From an uncultured Cohaesibacter sp. (lineage in GTDB: Bacteria; Pseudomonadota; Alphaproteobacteria; Rhizobiales; Cohaesibacteraceae), in the NCBI RefSeq assembly GCF_963682185.1, contig NZ_OY821667.1:1656109-1720108 (forward strand): a stretch of DNA of 64,000 nt, in the 5' to 3' direction. Under the pieces are notes generated by a model. It worked only from the letters and a program-made list of their open reading frames with translations, did no database searches and was not told the DNA's origin. The position numbers were made by a program, and so were the translations under genes. Below are positions 37,334 through 45,086 of the stretch, in pieces. How positions within the stretch are numbered: the first letter of the stretch is position 1; each line of letters opens with the position of its first letter.

Positions 37334-38287
37334 ATGAAAAAGAAAGCACTAGGAACCACGGGCTTCGAGATTGCGCCGATTGTCTTCGGCGGCAACGTAC
37401 TTGGCTGGACGACGGACGAAACTGAAAGTTTCCGGGTACTGGATGCCTTCATCGATCATGGCTTTGATGCCATCGATACCGCCGATGTCTATTCCGCCTG
37501 GGTAGACGGCAACAAGGGCGGTGAATCCGAGACAGTCCTTGGCAAATGGTTTGCCGCACGCCCAGGCATGCGCGACAAGGTGAAACTATTCACCAAGGTC
37601 GGCTCCGACATGGGCGGTCCCGGAGAAAAGGGCCTATCGGAAAAATGGATTCTTGAGGCCGTAGAGAAGTCCCTCACGCGTATGGGCGTTGACGAGATTG
37701 ACCTCTATTTCTCTCACTGGCCCGACCCGGAAGTCGACCACGCCGAAACACTCGGAGCCTATGACAAGCTGCTCAAGGCGGGCAAGATCCGGGCAATTGG
37801 CGCATCCAACTATGATGCCGCCCTTTTGCAATCCGCTCTTGAGGCCTCCAAGGCCAACGGGCTGCCTTCCTATCAGGTCCTCGAGCCGGAATATAACCTC
37901 TATGATCGCGGCGGCTTTGACGGCCAGCTTAAAGATCTCTGCATCGAGAACAATATTGGCGTGATCACCTATTTCAGTCTCGCATCGGGTTTCTTGAGCG
38001 GAAAATATCGGAGCGAGGCAGACCTGAAGGGACGCAAACGCAGCGACATGGTGAAGAAATATCTCACAGAGCGCGGCATGCGCTTACTCGATATTCTGGA
38101 AGATGTGGCGCATCAGCATAATGCCAGCATGGCAGAGGTTTCTCTGGCCTGGCTCATTCATTCAAAAGGTGTCACGGCCCCTATTGCCAGTGCCACCAGC
38201 GTCGCGCAAGTGGAAAGCTTTGCCAAAGCGGCTTCCCTTAAATTGACCAATGAAGATATGACACGCCTCAATGACGTGAAGGACTAA
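37334..38287 (+). CDS. Aldo/keto reductase
   Basis: A TIM-barrel oxidoreductase of 317 residues. The catalytic tetrad is visible: Asp and Tyr in IDTADVYS, Lys in LFTKVGSD, His in LYFSHWPD. Length and motifs match the YajO/YdhF-like AKR group. It follows the SDR-like gene by 35 bases, with an AAGGAGA ribosome site, and closes the four-gene unit. Substrate unknown, probably a carbonyl made or used by the same pathway. Confidence 0.9.
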   Translation: MKKKALGTTGFEIAPIVFGGNVLGWTTDETESFRVLDAFIDHGFDAIDTADVYSAWVDGNKGGESETVLGKWFAARPGMRDKVKLFTKVGSDMGGPGEKGLSEKWILEAVEKSLTRMGVDEIDLYFSHWPDPEVDHAETLGAYDKLLKAGKIRAIGASNYDAALLQSALEASKANGLPSYQVLEPEYNLYDRGGFDGQLKDLCIENNIGVITYFSLASGFLSGKYRSEADLKGRKRSDMVKKYLTERGMRLLDILEDVAHQHNASMAEVSLAWLIHSKGVTAPIASATSVAQVESFAKAASLKLTNEDMTRLNDVKD

Positions 38288-38414
38288 AGGGCTCAGAACA
38301 GCCCCACCTTCTTGCCGGGTCTATTTGAAACCGGCTTGCCTCTCGCAGTCCCAACCCTGCGGGAGGCGATTATCTTACACCCTTATGCTTTCCAATCCCA
38401 GAAGTGTCCACGCC

Positions 38415-39164
38415 ATGACCGATACGATCCTGTTACTGCTTGCGGCCTTTATCGTGGGCTTGTCAAAGGGAGGGCTGGCATCCGCTGCCGCCATCGCTGT
38501 GCCTATGCTTGCTTTGATGATGAACCCAGTCAAAGCCGCGGCGACGCTCCTGCCCGTCTATATCATCACCGACTGGATAGGGGTCTGGCTCTATCGAAAG
38601 TCCTTTTCCCGTCGCAATGTATTCATACTGACGCCTTCGCTGCTGTTTGGCGTTCTCATCGCCACGATCATCACGCCCTACACACCAGAGGCAGCCCTGC
38701 TTGTCTTCACCGGCTGCATTGGCCTTTGGCATTGCGCCCGGACATGGTTCAAGCGCGGCCAACAGGAGAAAACCGAAGCAAAAGTGCTACCGGGGATCTT
38801 CTGGGGCACGCTCACCGGCATCGCGAGTTTCATCACCCATTCTGGCGCTCCCCCATCTCAGGCTTATCTGTTGCCGCAGAAGCTTCCCAAGCTTGAATTC
38901 GCCGGTACGATCGCGATTGCCTTTGCGATCGGCAATCTGGTCAAGTTGCCAGCCTACTATGCGATCGGACAATTGGACGGTCTGGACTGGTGGCTCATTC
39001 TGGCACTTGCAGCAACCGGTATAATCGGCACGGTGGCGGGCCGTTATCTGACCCAGATCCTGCCTGAGGCGATCTATATGCGCGCCATCCAGATCATGCT
39101 GTTTGTCCTATCCTGCATTCTGTTCGTACGCGGCCTCAGCGAACTCCTGCCCATCTTCAAATAG
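38415..39164 (+). CDS. TauE/SafE-family membrane protein
   Basis: A membrane protein of 249 residues with about eight hydrophobic helices in two repeats. The motif FIVGLSKGGLASAAAIAVPM at the first helix and ATGIIGTVAGRYLTQILPEA near the end are typical of TauE/SafE anion exporters, which carry sulfite, sulfoacetate or similar anions. The start at 38415 gives MTDTILLLLAAFIVGLSKGG; an earlier Met at 38385 is possible. It follows the AKR gene by 127 bases and may be a separate transcript. Confidence 0.85.
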   Translation: MTDTILLLLAAFIVGLSKGGLASAAAIAVPMLALMMNPVKAAATLLPVYIITDWIGVWLYRKSFSRRNVFILTPSLLFGVLIATIITPYTPEAALLVFTGCIGLWHCARTWFKRGQQEKTEAKVLPGIFWGTLTGIASFITHSGAPPSQAYLLPQKLPKLEFAGTIAIAFAIGNLVKLPAYYAIGQLDGLDWWLILALAATGIIGTVAGRYLTQILPEAIYMRAIQIMLFVLSCILFVRGLSELLPIFK

Positions 39165-39283
39165 GCGACATCGATCTTCTGGATGCGTCTGGGGGATCGG
39201 CGGCCTGAATTCTTTGAACGAATTGATCTCTTGCCTCCTTCCGGTCGTATATAGCACCAAAGCAATCAGCGAAAGGTGACAGG

Positions 39284-39868
39284 ATGATCGAGATGGCAAA
39301 ACTCTTGGGAATGGTGCGGCGTGCAAGTCTGGCATTGCTGCTGGTTATTGCGGCGCAGTCTACTCCTGCACGTGCCGAGGCGGATCTTTGGCCCGAATTG
39401 CGCAAAGGCGGCGGTATCGTGTTGTTTCGGCATGCTTTAGCCCCCGGCACAGGAGATCCGGCAGGCTTTGTGCTTGATGATTGTTCAACCCAGAGAAATC
39501 TCGACGCGCGCGGGAGAGCCGACGCAAAGCAGATTGGCGCAATATTTCGTGACAAGGCCATTCCCGTCGACAAGGTGCTGACGTCCCAATGGTGCCGGTG
39601 TAAGGAAACGGCTAGGCTGGCCTTCCCCGGGCAGATCGAGGATGCACCCGCATTCAACTCATTTTTTCAGAACAGATCAGGTAAAGCGGCCCAGACTGAA
39701 GAGGCTCTCAAACAGCTGAAAGCCTGGAGCGGCCCGGACACCCTCATCGTGGTCACCCATCAGGTTAATATCACCGCACTTACCGGTGTTTTTCCCGCCT
39801 CCGGCGAAGGCATTGTTGTAGCGATGAAAAACGGCGCGTTGACCGTCGTTGGACGACTGAAACTCTAG
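39284..39868 (+). CDS. Exported histidine-phosphatase-family protein
   Basis: Encodes 194 residues. Residues 1-31 form a signal peptide (ending ARA-EADLW), so the enzyme acts in the periplasm. The catalytic Arg-His is in VLFRHALAP (RHA rather than the usual RHG), a second Arg in SQWCRCKETA and the second His in VVTHQVNIT, so the phosphohistidine site is intact. SixA-like and PhoE-like proteins share this fold; the substrate is unknown. A ribosome site AGGTGACAGG precedes the ATG. Confidence 0.85.
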   Translation: MIEMAKLLGMVRRASLALLLVIAAQSTPARAEADLWPELRKGGGIVLFRHALAPGTGDPAGFVLDDCSTQRNLDARGRADAKQIGAIFRDKAIPVDKVLTSQWCRCKETARLAFPGQIEDAPAFNSFFQNRSGKAAQTEEALKQLKAWSGPDTLIVVTHQVNITALTGVFPASGEGIVVAMKNGALTVVGRLKL

Positions 39869-39951
39869 TTGGTTAATGCTACAGGCTGTTAGCGATAGAT
39901 TGTCCGAGGGCTGGTTGGCGGACGACGCAGACATCGTACGCCTGTGCTCTA

Positions 39952-40560
39952 TCAGCTTTTTGGGGCCGTTAAGTGAAAGGAGGAAACACATTCAGAAAAT
40001 TCAAAAAGCCATTTCGCCAGAATGGGGTATGAGCTTTTCCAGTTTTCATTCACGACGAAATCAAGATATCCCAGCGCACTTGCCATGAAAATCTGGTCCG
40101 CTGTCGGAAGCGGAGTGAATTTAGAAGAAACCGGAGCTTTGTCCAGATACTCCAACGTGCGGGCAACTTTCCCTTCCTGGCGCTCGATCCATTGTAGATT
40201 CTGGCTACCAAGATCGTGGTTCCGCTTTTCAACCCCGGCTGCGATTGTGCAATCCATAAGCCCCGCGGCCAGTGCCAGTGTGGTTTGGCTCTGAAATTTG
40301 TCAGTGTCTTGAAGAAGGTAAGCCGCCTGACCTTTGAGATGGTATAGATATTCAACGATGACCCGACTGTCGAAAAGAACCACCTCATTTTCCAAGATGA
40401 GCGTTGGCACCTTTCCCAAAGGATTCCGCGCGAGCAGTTGTTCATCATATCCACGATGATTCACAATTTGCATTTCGACCTGAGATTCCAGATTCAGCAC
40501 GGAAACTGCCATTCTAGCAGCTCTGGCATATGGAGAGGTTTGACTAATCAGTAGTTTCAT
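39952..40560 (-). CDS. Glutathione S-transferase family protein
   Basis: Encodes about 202 residues. The N-terminal thioredoxin-like half starts MKLLISQTSPYARAARMAVS with Ser at the usual glutathione position, the cis-Pro is in NPLGKVPTLI, and DSRVIVEYL matches the SNAIL/TRAIL motif. The helical C-terminal half follows. An upstream TTG (40581) and ATG (40563) are in frame; 40560 fits family N-termini best. No neighbour suggests its substrate. Confidence 0.87.
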   Translation of the reverse strand: MKLLISQTSPYARAARMAVSVLNLESQVEMQIVNHRGYDEQLLARNPLGKVPTLILENEVVLFDSRVIVEYLYHLKGQAAYLLQDTDKFQSQTTLALAAGLMDCTIAAGVEKRNHDLGSQNLQWIERQEGKVARTLEYLDKAPVSSKFTPLPTADQIFMASALGYLDFVVNENWKSSYPILAKWLFEFSECVSSFHLTAPKS

Positions 40561-40581
40561 CATGAAAAGCTTGGAACCCAA

Positions 40582-41361
40582 CTTAGAAGATAAAAAGATA
40601 GATTGGTTTAGGCAATAACAGTCCTATATTCATCGCCAACAATCAAGCCTCCCCCATGTTTTCCGGCATTGTTGGATGTCTGCGCAAGGCTCAAAATGGT
40701 CTTTGTCAGGAGCCTTTCAAGACGACGATCAGATCATCCCGTCCAACGACATGATTCGGTTCGCTTTTCACGATCGCTTTGCGGACCTCTACTGTGGGTG
40801 CGGTATCCTAAAGGTTGCTAGCAAAAGCGGCCATTCGAAAAATTTTGAAGAGTAAAAGGCTAGATTTGTACTGCCAGCGATCCCAATCAGCCAAGCCTTC
40901 TTGTCTCTGTGATTAAAGTCGGAAAGATCGAATTTTGAGCTGTTCAAAATTGGACTCACAACAACTTCAATTTATTAAACTCAGCTTGCCTCATAATTAC
41001 TGCTTCCGCAAACTTGGCCATATCTGTGATCACTCGCGCAAAAAGCAAGAGGCCACCATCGGCATCTTTTACAAGACCACATTCAGCAGCTTTGACACAG
41101 GTCAACAACAAAGGAATCTGTTCTGCTTTTGCAAAAAGCACAACAAGAGGATGCACTTCTCGATGTTCCTCGTTTAGTAGCCGCCATTGCAGCTTGAGAA
41201 AGTGAATATTCCTGCTGCAGAGAGAGCAACAACGCTCGATTCAATACCTAAATCGAGACCTGATACTTCAAAATCTTGAAGTCTCTCGTCTTGTATTTGT
41301 AAAAGTCATCTTCTGGGGTTTCGGCAAGCTCTATTCACTGAAGATACTCTATCTCTTGTTC
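40582..41361. other. Degenerate, gene-poor region, about 780 bp
   Basis: Lower in GC than the flanks. Several short frames on both strands look protein-like but are broken, for example 40956-41156 minus, with a protein-like C-terminus and no start signal, and two different frames around 40640-40810. I cannot assign any. With the integrase remnant nearby, this fits decay of a mobile element. Confidence 0.5.
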
Positions 41362-41544
41362 TCAGACCTGCCTAGCGTCGTCCCAAGACCAACCCCAATA
41401 ATTATCGAATTGATAGTTTCCGCCAAAATAGCCAGATTCCTCTGCCTGCTCCAGTTCGTATGGCTCCGGCCATCGATGATATTCAATAGAGACTTTTCTC
41501 ACGATTTCAATGTCGGCGCATTTGAATACGTTTTTTGAATCCAT
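41362..41544 (-). CDS. Small acidic aromatic protein, unknown
   Basis: Encodes 60 residues, rich in Tyr, Trp, Glu and Asp (for example WPEPYELEQAEES and FDNYWGWSWDD). An AGGAA ribosome site lies seven bases before the ATG at 41544, and an ATG at 41550 is also in frame. It sits in the decayed element region, in low-GC sequence. The family is not recognised; it may be element cargo or a chance frame. Confidence 0.4.
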   Translation of the reverse strand: MDSKNVFKCADIEIVRKVSIEYHRWPEPYELEQAEESGYFGGNYQFDNYWGWSWDDARQV

Positions 41545-41690
41545 AGCCATTTCCTAATTTCTGCAGAGTACGCGCCCAATCTCAATTGGAATAACGGAGA
41601 GCTATACAAACAGCCAAATCGATAAGAGTAGAAAAACCGCCAGATCTCTGCATTTTTAGGACGAAATAAACTCAAGCCCTACACGCATAA

Positions 41691-42248
41691 GATTGCTGCC
41701 TATGCCGCTATGCAACCAATGACGAAGGCTATCATACATGGACAGATGCAGAAATCTCTCAATTCCTGGGTCATCATGGTGAGAGCTCTTTTGCAGCAAT
41801 CGTCTTGCATCTTATTCTTTACACAGGAGCTGCTCGTCAAGACGTCAACAGAATGGGCTGGCACAGCATTTACAATAACAGAATCTTTCACAATCGTGGC
41901 AAAACGGGCGAATTGGTTGACCTTCCACTTCATGCCAAACTCGAAGAGTTTCTAATCAACATTCCAAGCGATCAGAAGACCTTCATCACTCAAACCAAAT
42001 CTGCTGACGAAAGCTATACGACTGTATCGTTCGGCAATTGGTTTGGGAAACAATGCAAGGAAGCCGGCGTTCCGGGAAGTGCCCATGGATTGCGCAAAGC
42101 CGGCGCGACTAAACTGGCCGAGGCTGGAGGCACCGAGTATGAGGTCATGACCTTCTTGGGACACAAAACGCCGCAGGGAGCACGGAAATATGTAAAGGCA
42201 GCGAACAGGAAGAAAATGGCGGATAATGCTATGGCGAGGCTGAAATGA
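41691..42248 (+). pseudogene. Tyrosine recombinase (integrase), N-terminally truncated remnant
   Basis: The frame is open from 41691 and lacks the N-terminal DNA-binding half. Reading from there, YHTWTDAEISQFLGHH leads into LILYTGAARQDVNRMGW (catalytic Arg), HGLRKAGATKLAEAG (His-x-x-Arg), LGHKT and RKYVKAANR (nucleophile Tyr). All catalytic-domain motifs are present, so the loss is at the 5' end; no start codon with a ribosome site serves the full remnant. It lies 75 bases from the 3' end of tRNA-Glu(TTC), the typical place for an element's integrase. Confidence 0.8.
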
Positions 42249-42275
42249 TGTCCAAACTTTACCCTCTCGCCACAC

Positions 42276-42316
42276 AAAAAAGCCCCCGCAACTCATTGAG
42301 TTACGGGGGCTTTTTG
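42276..42316. terminator. Bidirectional terminator between the integrase remnant and tRNA-Glu(TTC)
   Basis: Stem AGCCCCCG-AACTCA with TGAGTT-CGGGGGCT, one mismatch, flanked by A6 and T5. On the minus strand it lies 8 bases beyond the tRNA 3' end and is its likely terminator. Confidence 0.85.
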
Positions 42317-42323
42317 ATGCGAT

Positions 42324-42398
42324 TGGTACGCCCTACGGGACTCGAACCCGTGTTACCGCCGTGAAAGGGCGGCGTCCTAACCGCTAGACGAAGGGCGC
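42324..42398 (-). tRNA. tRNA-Glu (anticodon TTC)
   Basis: Full cloverleaf on the minus strand: acceptor GCGCCCT with AGGGCGT, anticodon stem CCGCC/GGCGG around CTTTCAC (anticodon TTC), T-loop GGGTTCGAGTCCC, and encoded discriminator A plus CCA. It is intact, although an integrase remnant lies next to its 3' end. Confidence 0.95.
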
Positions 42399-42474
42399 TC
42401 ATCAATCGGTGAGGCGGTTTATAGGGAGCTTTGTGTCAAAGCGCAAGAGTCGATTTTGACGAATCTGTGAATAT

Positions 42475-42849
42475 TCATTGCCCCTGTGGAATAAACTCGA
42501 TCCGACGGCTCACAGAGCCGGATTTTTTGTCCACCATCATCAAAGATGTCCTGTCTTCTCCATCCACCAGAAGATAGATCGTGCCATTCTCGACAAGCAT
42601 CGAACGCACGCTCTCACCGGCCTTCAATTGATTACCCACAATGACCGGATCTCCTTGACCATTCTCTGCACTTTCATTATTGGCTACGCTCTTGTAGATA
42701 ATAACACCAAGAATGGAAAAGATACCAAGCCCCATGATCAGGATTGAAGAGACAACCATCATGCGGATCTTGCGTTGAACATCCAGCATTTCCGGGCTCT
42801 GAAAGGACTCATCGCCGGGCAATTGTTCGTCGGGAGTTTGTTGCACCAT
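42475..42849 (-). CDS. Small single-pass membrane protein
   Basis: Encodes 124 residues from the ATG at 42849, with a polar N-terminal segment, one hydrophobic helix at about residues 30-52 (MMVVSSILIMGLGIFSILGV), and a periplasmic-side domain of about 70 residues rich in beta-type residues. Its start codon overlaps that of the divergent pseudouridine synthase gene by two bases. Small proteins of this kind beside rluD are seen in other Rhizobiales; I believe a DUF covers them but cannot name it safely. Function unknown. Confidence 0.75.
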   Translation of the reverse strand: MVQQTPDEQLPGDESFQSPEMLDVQRKIRMMVVSSILIMGLGIFSILGVIIYKSVANNESAENGQGDPVIVGNQLKAGESVRSMLVENGTIYLLVDGEDRTSLMMVDKKSGSVSRRIEFIPQGQ

Positions 42850-43882
42850 GTCTGACTCTTGTTTTGATAGTGAAAATGAAATCCTGTCTTTCCTCATCGA
42901 AGAGGACGAGGCCGGCAAGCGCCTTGATGCCGTCATCGCCACCAAGGATACGCGCCACTCCCGTTCCCGCTTCAAGAGCCTGATCAAGGAAGGCCATGTT
43001 GCCCTTGCTCGCCCCGATCAGGCAGAGCGGACGATACTGGAGCCTAACCAGCGGGTCAATGTGGGTGATCGTATAACTGTCACCCTGCCTGCCCCCGAAG
43101 ATCCGACCCCACAGGGCGAAGATATTCCGCTTGATGTGGTCTTTGAGGATGATGACCTGATCGTCATCAACAAACCGGCAGGGCTGGTCGTCCACCCCGC
43201 AGCGGGCAACTGGACGGGAACACTGGTCAATGCCCTCATCCACCATTGCGGCGACAGTCTATCGGGCATTGGGGGCGTCAAGCGCCCTGGCATCGTGCAC
43301 AGGCTCGATAAAGAAACCTCTGGCCTGCTGGTCGTCGCCAAAACAGATGCGGCCCACAAGGGGCTCAGTGAGCAATTTGCAGACCATGGACGGTCTGGCC
43401 CTCTTGTCAGGGCCTATCAGGCCTTGGTCTGGGGGCAGCTCAAAAACAAGAAGGGCACGATCGACACGCAGATTGGCCGCTCACAGCATAATCGCCTCAA
43501 GCAGAAAGTGCTCAAGCAGGGTGGCAGGCAAGCCATCACCCATTACCGCCTTTTAGAAGAATTTGCCTCAGAAGGGGACATCCTGGCTTCCTTGGTCGAA
43601 TGTAAGCTCGAAACAGGTCGCACACACCAGATCCGCGTCCATATGGCTCATATCGGCCACCCCCTCGTGGGAGATCCGGAATACGGGCAGGGCTTTAAAT
43701 CCAAGCTCAACAAACTGCCCAAAGACTTGGCCGAGAATATAGAAAACCGCAAGCGCCAAGCGCTCCATGCAGGGCTATTGGGCTTCGCCCATCCGATAAC
43801 CGGCGAAGAAATGGTTTTTCAAAGCGAATTGCCGGAAGATTTACAAAATGTAATGAATGCATTGAAGAAAATGTCAATTTAA
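42848..43882 (+). CDS. rluD: RluA/RluD-family pseudouridine synthase
   Basis: Encodes 344 residues. Residues about 15-80 form an S4-like RNA-binding domain (AGKRLDAVIATKDTRHSRSR), then the catalytic domain has the family signature HRLDKETSGLLVVAKTD with the catalytic Asp. The conserved GRTHQIRVHMAHIGHPLVGD follows. It modifies uridines of rRNA, probably 23S in the RluD manner, though RluC specificity cannot be excluded. The position next to rpoH is typical for Rhizobiales. Promoter elements must lie inside the divergent small gene. Confidence 0.92.
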   Translation: MSDSCFDSENEILSFLIEEDEAGKRLDAVIATKDTRHSRSRFKSLIKEGHVALARPDQAERTILEPNQRVNVGDRITVTLPAPEDPTPQGEDIPLDVVFEDDDLIVINKPAGLVVHPAAGNWTGTLVNALIHHCGDSLSGIGGVKRPGIVHRLDKETSGLLVVAKTDAAHKGLSEQFADHGRSGPLVRAYQALVWGQLKNKKGTIDTQIGRSQHNRLKQKVLKQGGRQAITHYRLLEEFASEGDILASLVECKLETGRTHQIRVHMAHIGHPLVGDPEYGQGFKSKLNKLPKDLAENIENRKRQALHAGLLGFAHPITGEEMVFQSELPEDLQNVMNALKKMSI

Positions 43883-43991
43883 TTGGGTCTGGGTCCTGTA
43901 ATTGTCGCATTTCTGCCTATATTGATTATGTCCGCAGGCTACGGCTGCGCAACTCGTCCTGCCATTTTGGGGGATAAGAGGAGTAATATGA

Positions 43992-44888
43992 ATGGCAAAA
44001 AATTCTACTGGTAATATCCCAGCGCTCTCTTCCGAAGGAGGATTGAGCAGCTATCTCAACGAAATCCGACGCTTCCCAATGCTTGAGCCGCAAGAAGAAT
44101 ATATGCTGGCCAAGCGTTACGCCGACTATGGTGACAGCAAGGCAGCCCACAAGTTGGTGACGAGCCATCTGCGCCTCGTTGCCAAAATTGCCATGGGCTA
44201 TCGCGGCTATGGTCTGCCGGTGAGCGAAGTCGTCTCCGAAGGCAATGTTGGTCTCATGCAGGCCGTCAAACGCTTTGACGCAGACAAGGGCTTCCGTCTG
44301 GCCACCTACGCAATGTGGTGGATTCGCGCCAGCATTCAGGAATATATCCTGCGCTCATGGTCCCTCGTCAAAATGGGCACCACAGCAAACCAGAAACGCC
44401 TTTTCTTCAACCTGCGCAAGGTGAAGGGTCAGATTCAGGCTCTGGAAGACGGCGATCTGAAGCCCGATCAGGTTGATTATATCGCCGAGAAACTCGGTGT
44501 CAGCAACGAAGAAGTCATTTCGATGAACCGCCGCCTTTCTGGCGACGCGTCTCTCAATGCGCCTCTCAAATCCGATGGCGAGAGCGGACAGTGGCAAGAT
44601 TGGCTGGTTGATGACAGCGAAAGTCAGGAAACCGTGCTGGCCGACAAGGAAGAGTTCAACCATCGCATGGACCTTCTGAGCAACGCCATGGGCATTCTGA
44701 ATGATCGCGAGCGACGCATTTTTGAAGCGCGTCGGCTGGCCGAAAAACCGGCAACGCTAGAAGAGCTTTCCGAAGAATTCTCCGTCAGCCGCGAGCGCAT
44801 TCGCCAGATCGAAGTGCGTGCCTTCGAAAAAGTGCAAAAAGAGGTTCAGACAGCAGCTGCCAAGGCACAGGAAAAAGAAACAGCCTGA
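43992..44888 (+). CDS. rpoH: RNA polymerase sigma-32 (heat shock) factor
   Basis: Encodes 298 residues with sigma regions 1.2 (SSYLNEIRRFPMLEPQEEYM), 2 (DEEVV-type core and FATYAMWWIRASIQEYIL) and 4 (ERRIFEARR, then a helix-turn-helix SVSRERIRQIEVRAFEKVQ). The RpoH box QKRLFFNLRKVK, found only in heat-shock sigma factors, confirms the assignment. The AGAGGAG ribosome site fits the ATG at 43992. A good terminator follows. Confidence 0.97.
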   Translation: MAKNSTGNIPALSSEGGLSSYLNEIRRFPMLEPQEEYMLAKRYADYGDSKAAHKLVTSHLRLVAKIAMGYRGYGLPVSEVVSEGNVGLMQAVKRFDADKGFRLATYAMWWIRASIQEYILRSWSLVKMGTTANQKRLFFNLRKVKGQIQALEDGDLKPDQVDYIAEKLGVSNEEVISMNRRLSGDASLNAPLKSDGESGQWQDWLVDDSESQETVLADKEEFNHRMDLLSNAMGILNDRERRIFEARRLAEKPATLEELSEEFSVSRERIRQIEVRAFEKVQKEVQTAAAKAQEKETA

Positions 44889-44953
44889 GCCGCCTTCAGC
44901 TCGCCACAACAACTGGCGTTTGGCTGCACAGACAGGCACATACAGAGAAAACA

Positions 44954-44990
44954 AAAGACTGCTCGGACACCTGTCCGGCAGTCTTTTTTT
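44954..44990 (+). terminator. Intrinsic terminator after rpoH
   Basis: Stem AAAGACTGC-CGGAC / GTCCG-GCAGTCTTT with an unpaired T and loop ACCT, followed by a run of seven T. It starts about 65 bases after the rpoH stop. Confidence 0.9.
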
Positions 44991-45086
44991 ATGCCTATCG
45001 ATTGATGACGCGCTTAAGTGCGAACCGTGTTTTACACGCGCTGGCCTCACCTTCAAAAACCCAAGAGCGTACCCGACGACAGCGCA

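Noticed and set aside
40956-41156. 66-codon minus-strand frame with protein-like composition
   Set aside because: No ribosome site, extends upstream without a start, in a decayed region; cannot be assigned.
19163-42398. Two tRNA-Glu genes 23 kb apart as direct-repeat ends of a large island
   Set aside because: They sit in the same orientation, but both are complete, they carry different anticodons and differ at several positions, and the DNA between them is largely housekeeping-like; only the second has an integrase remnant.
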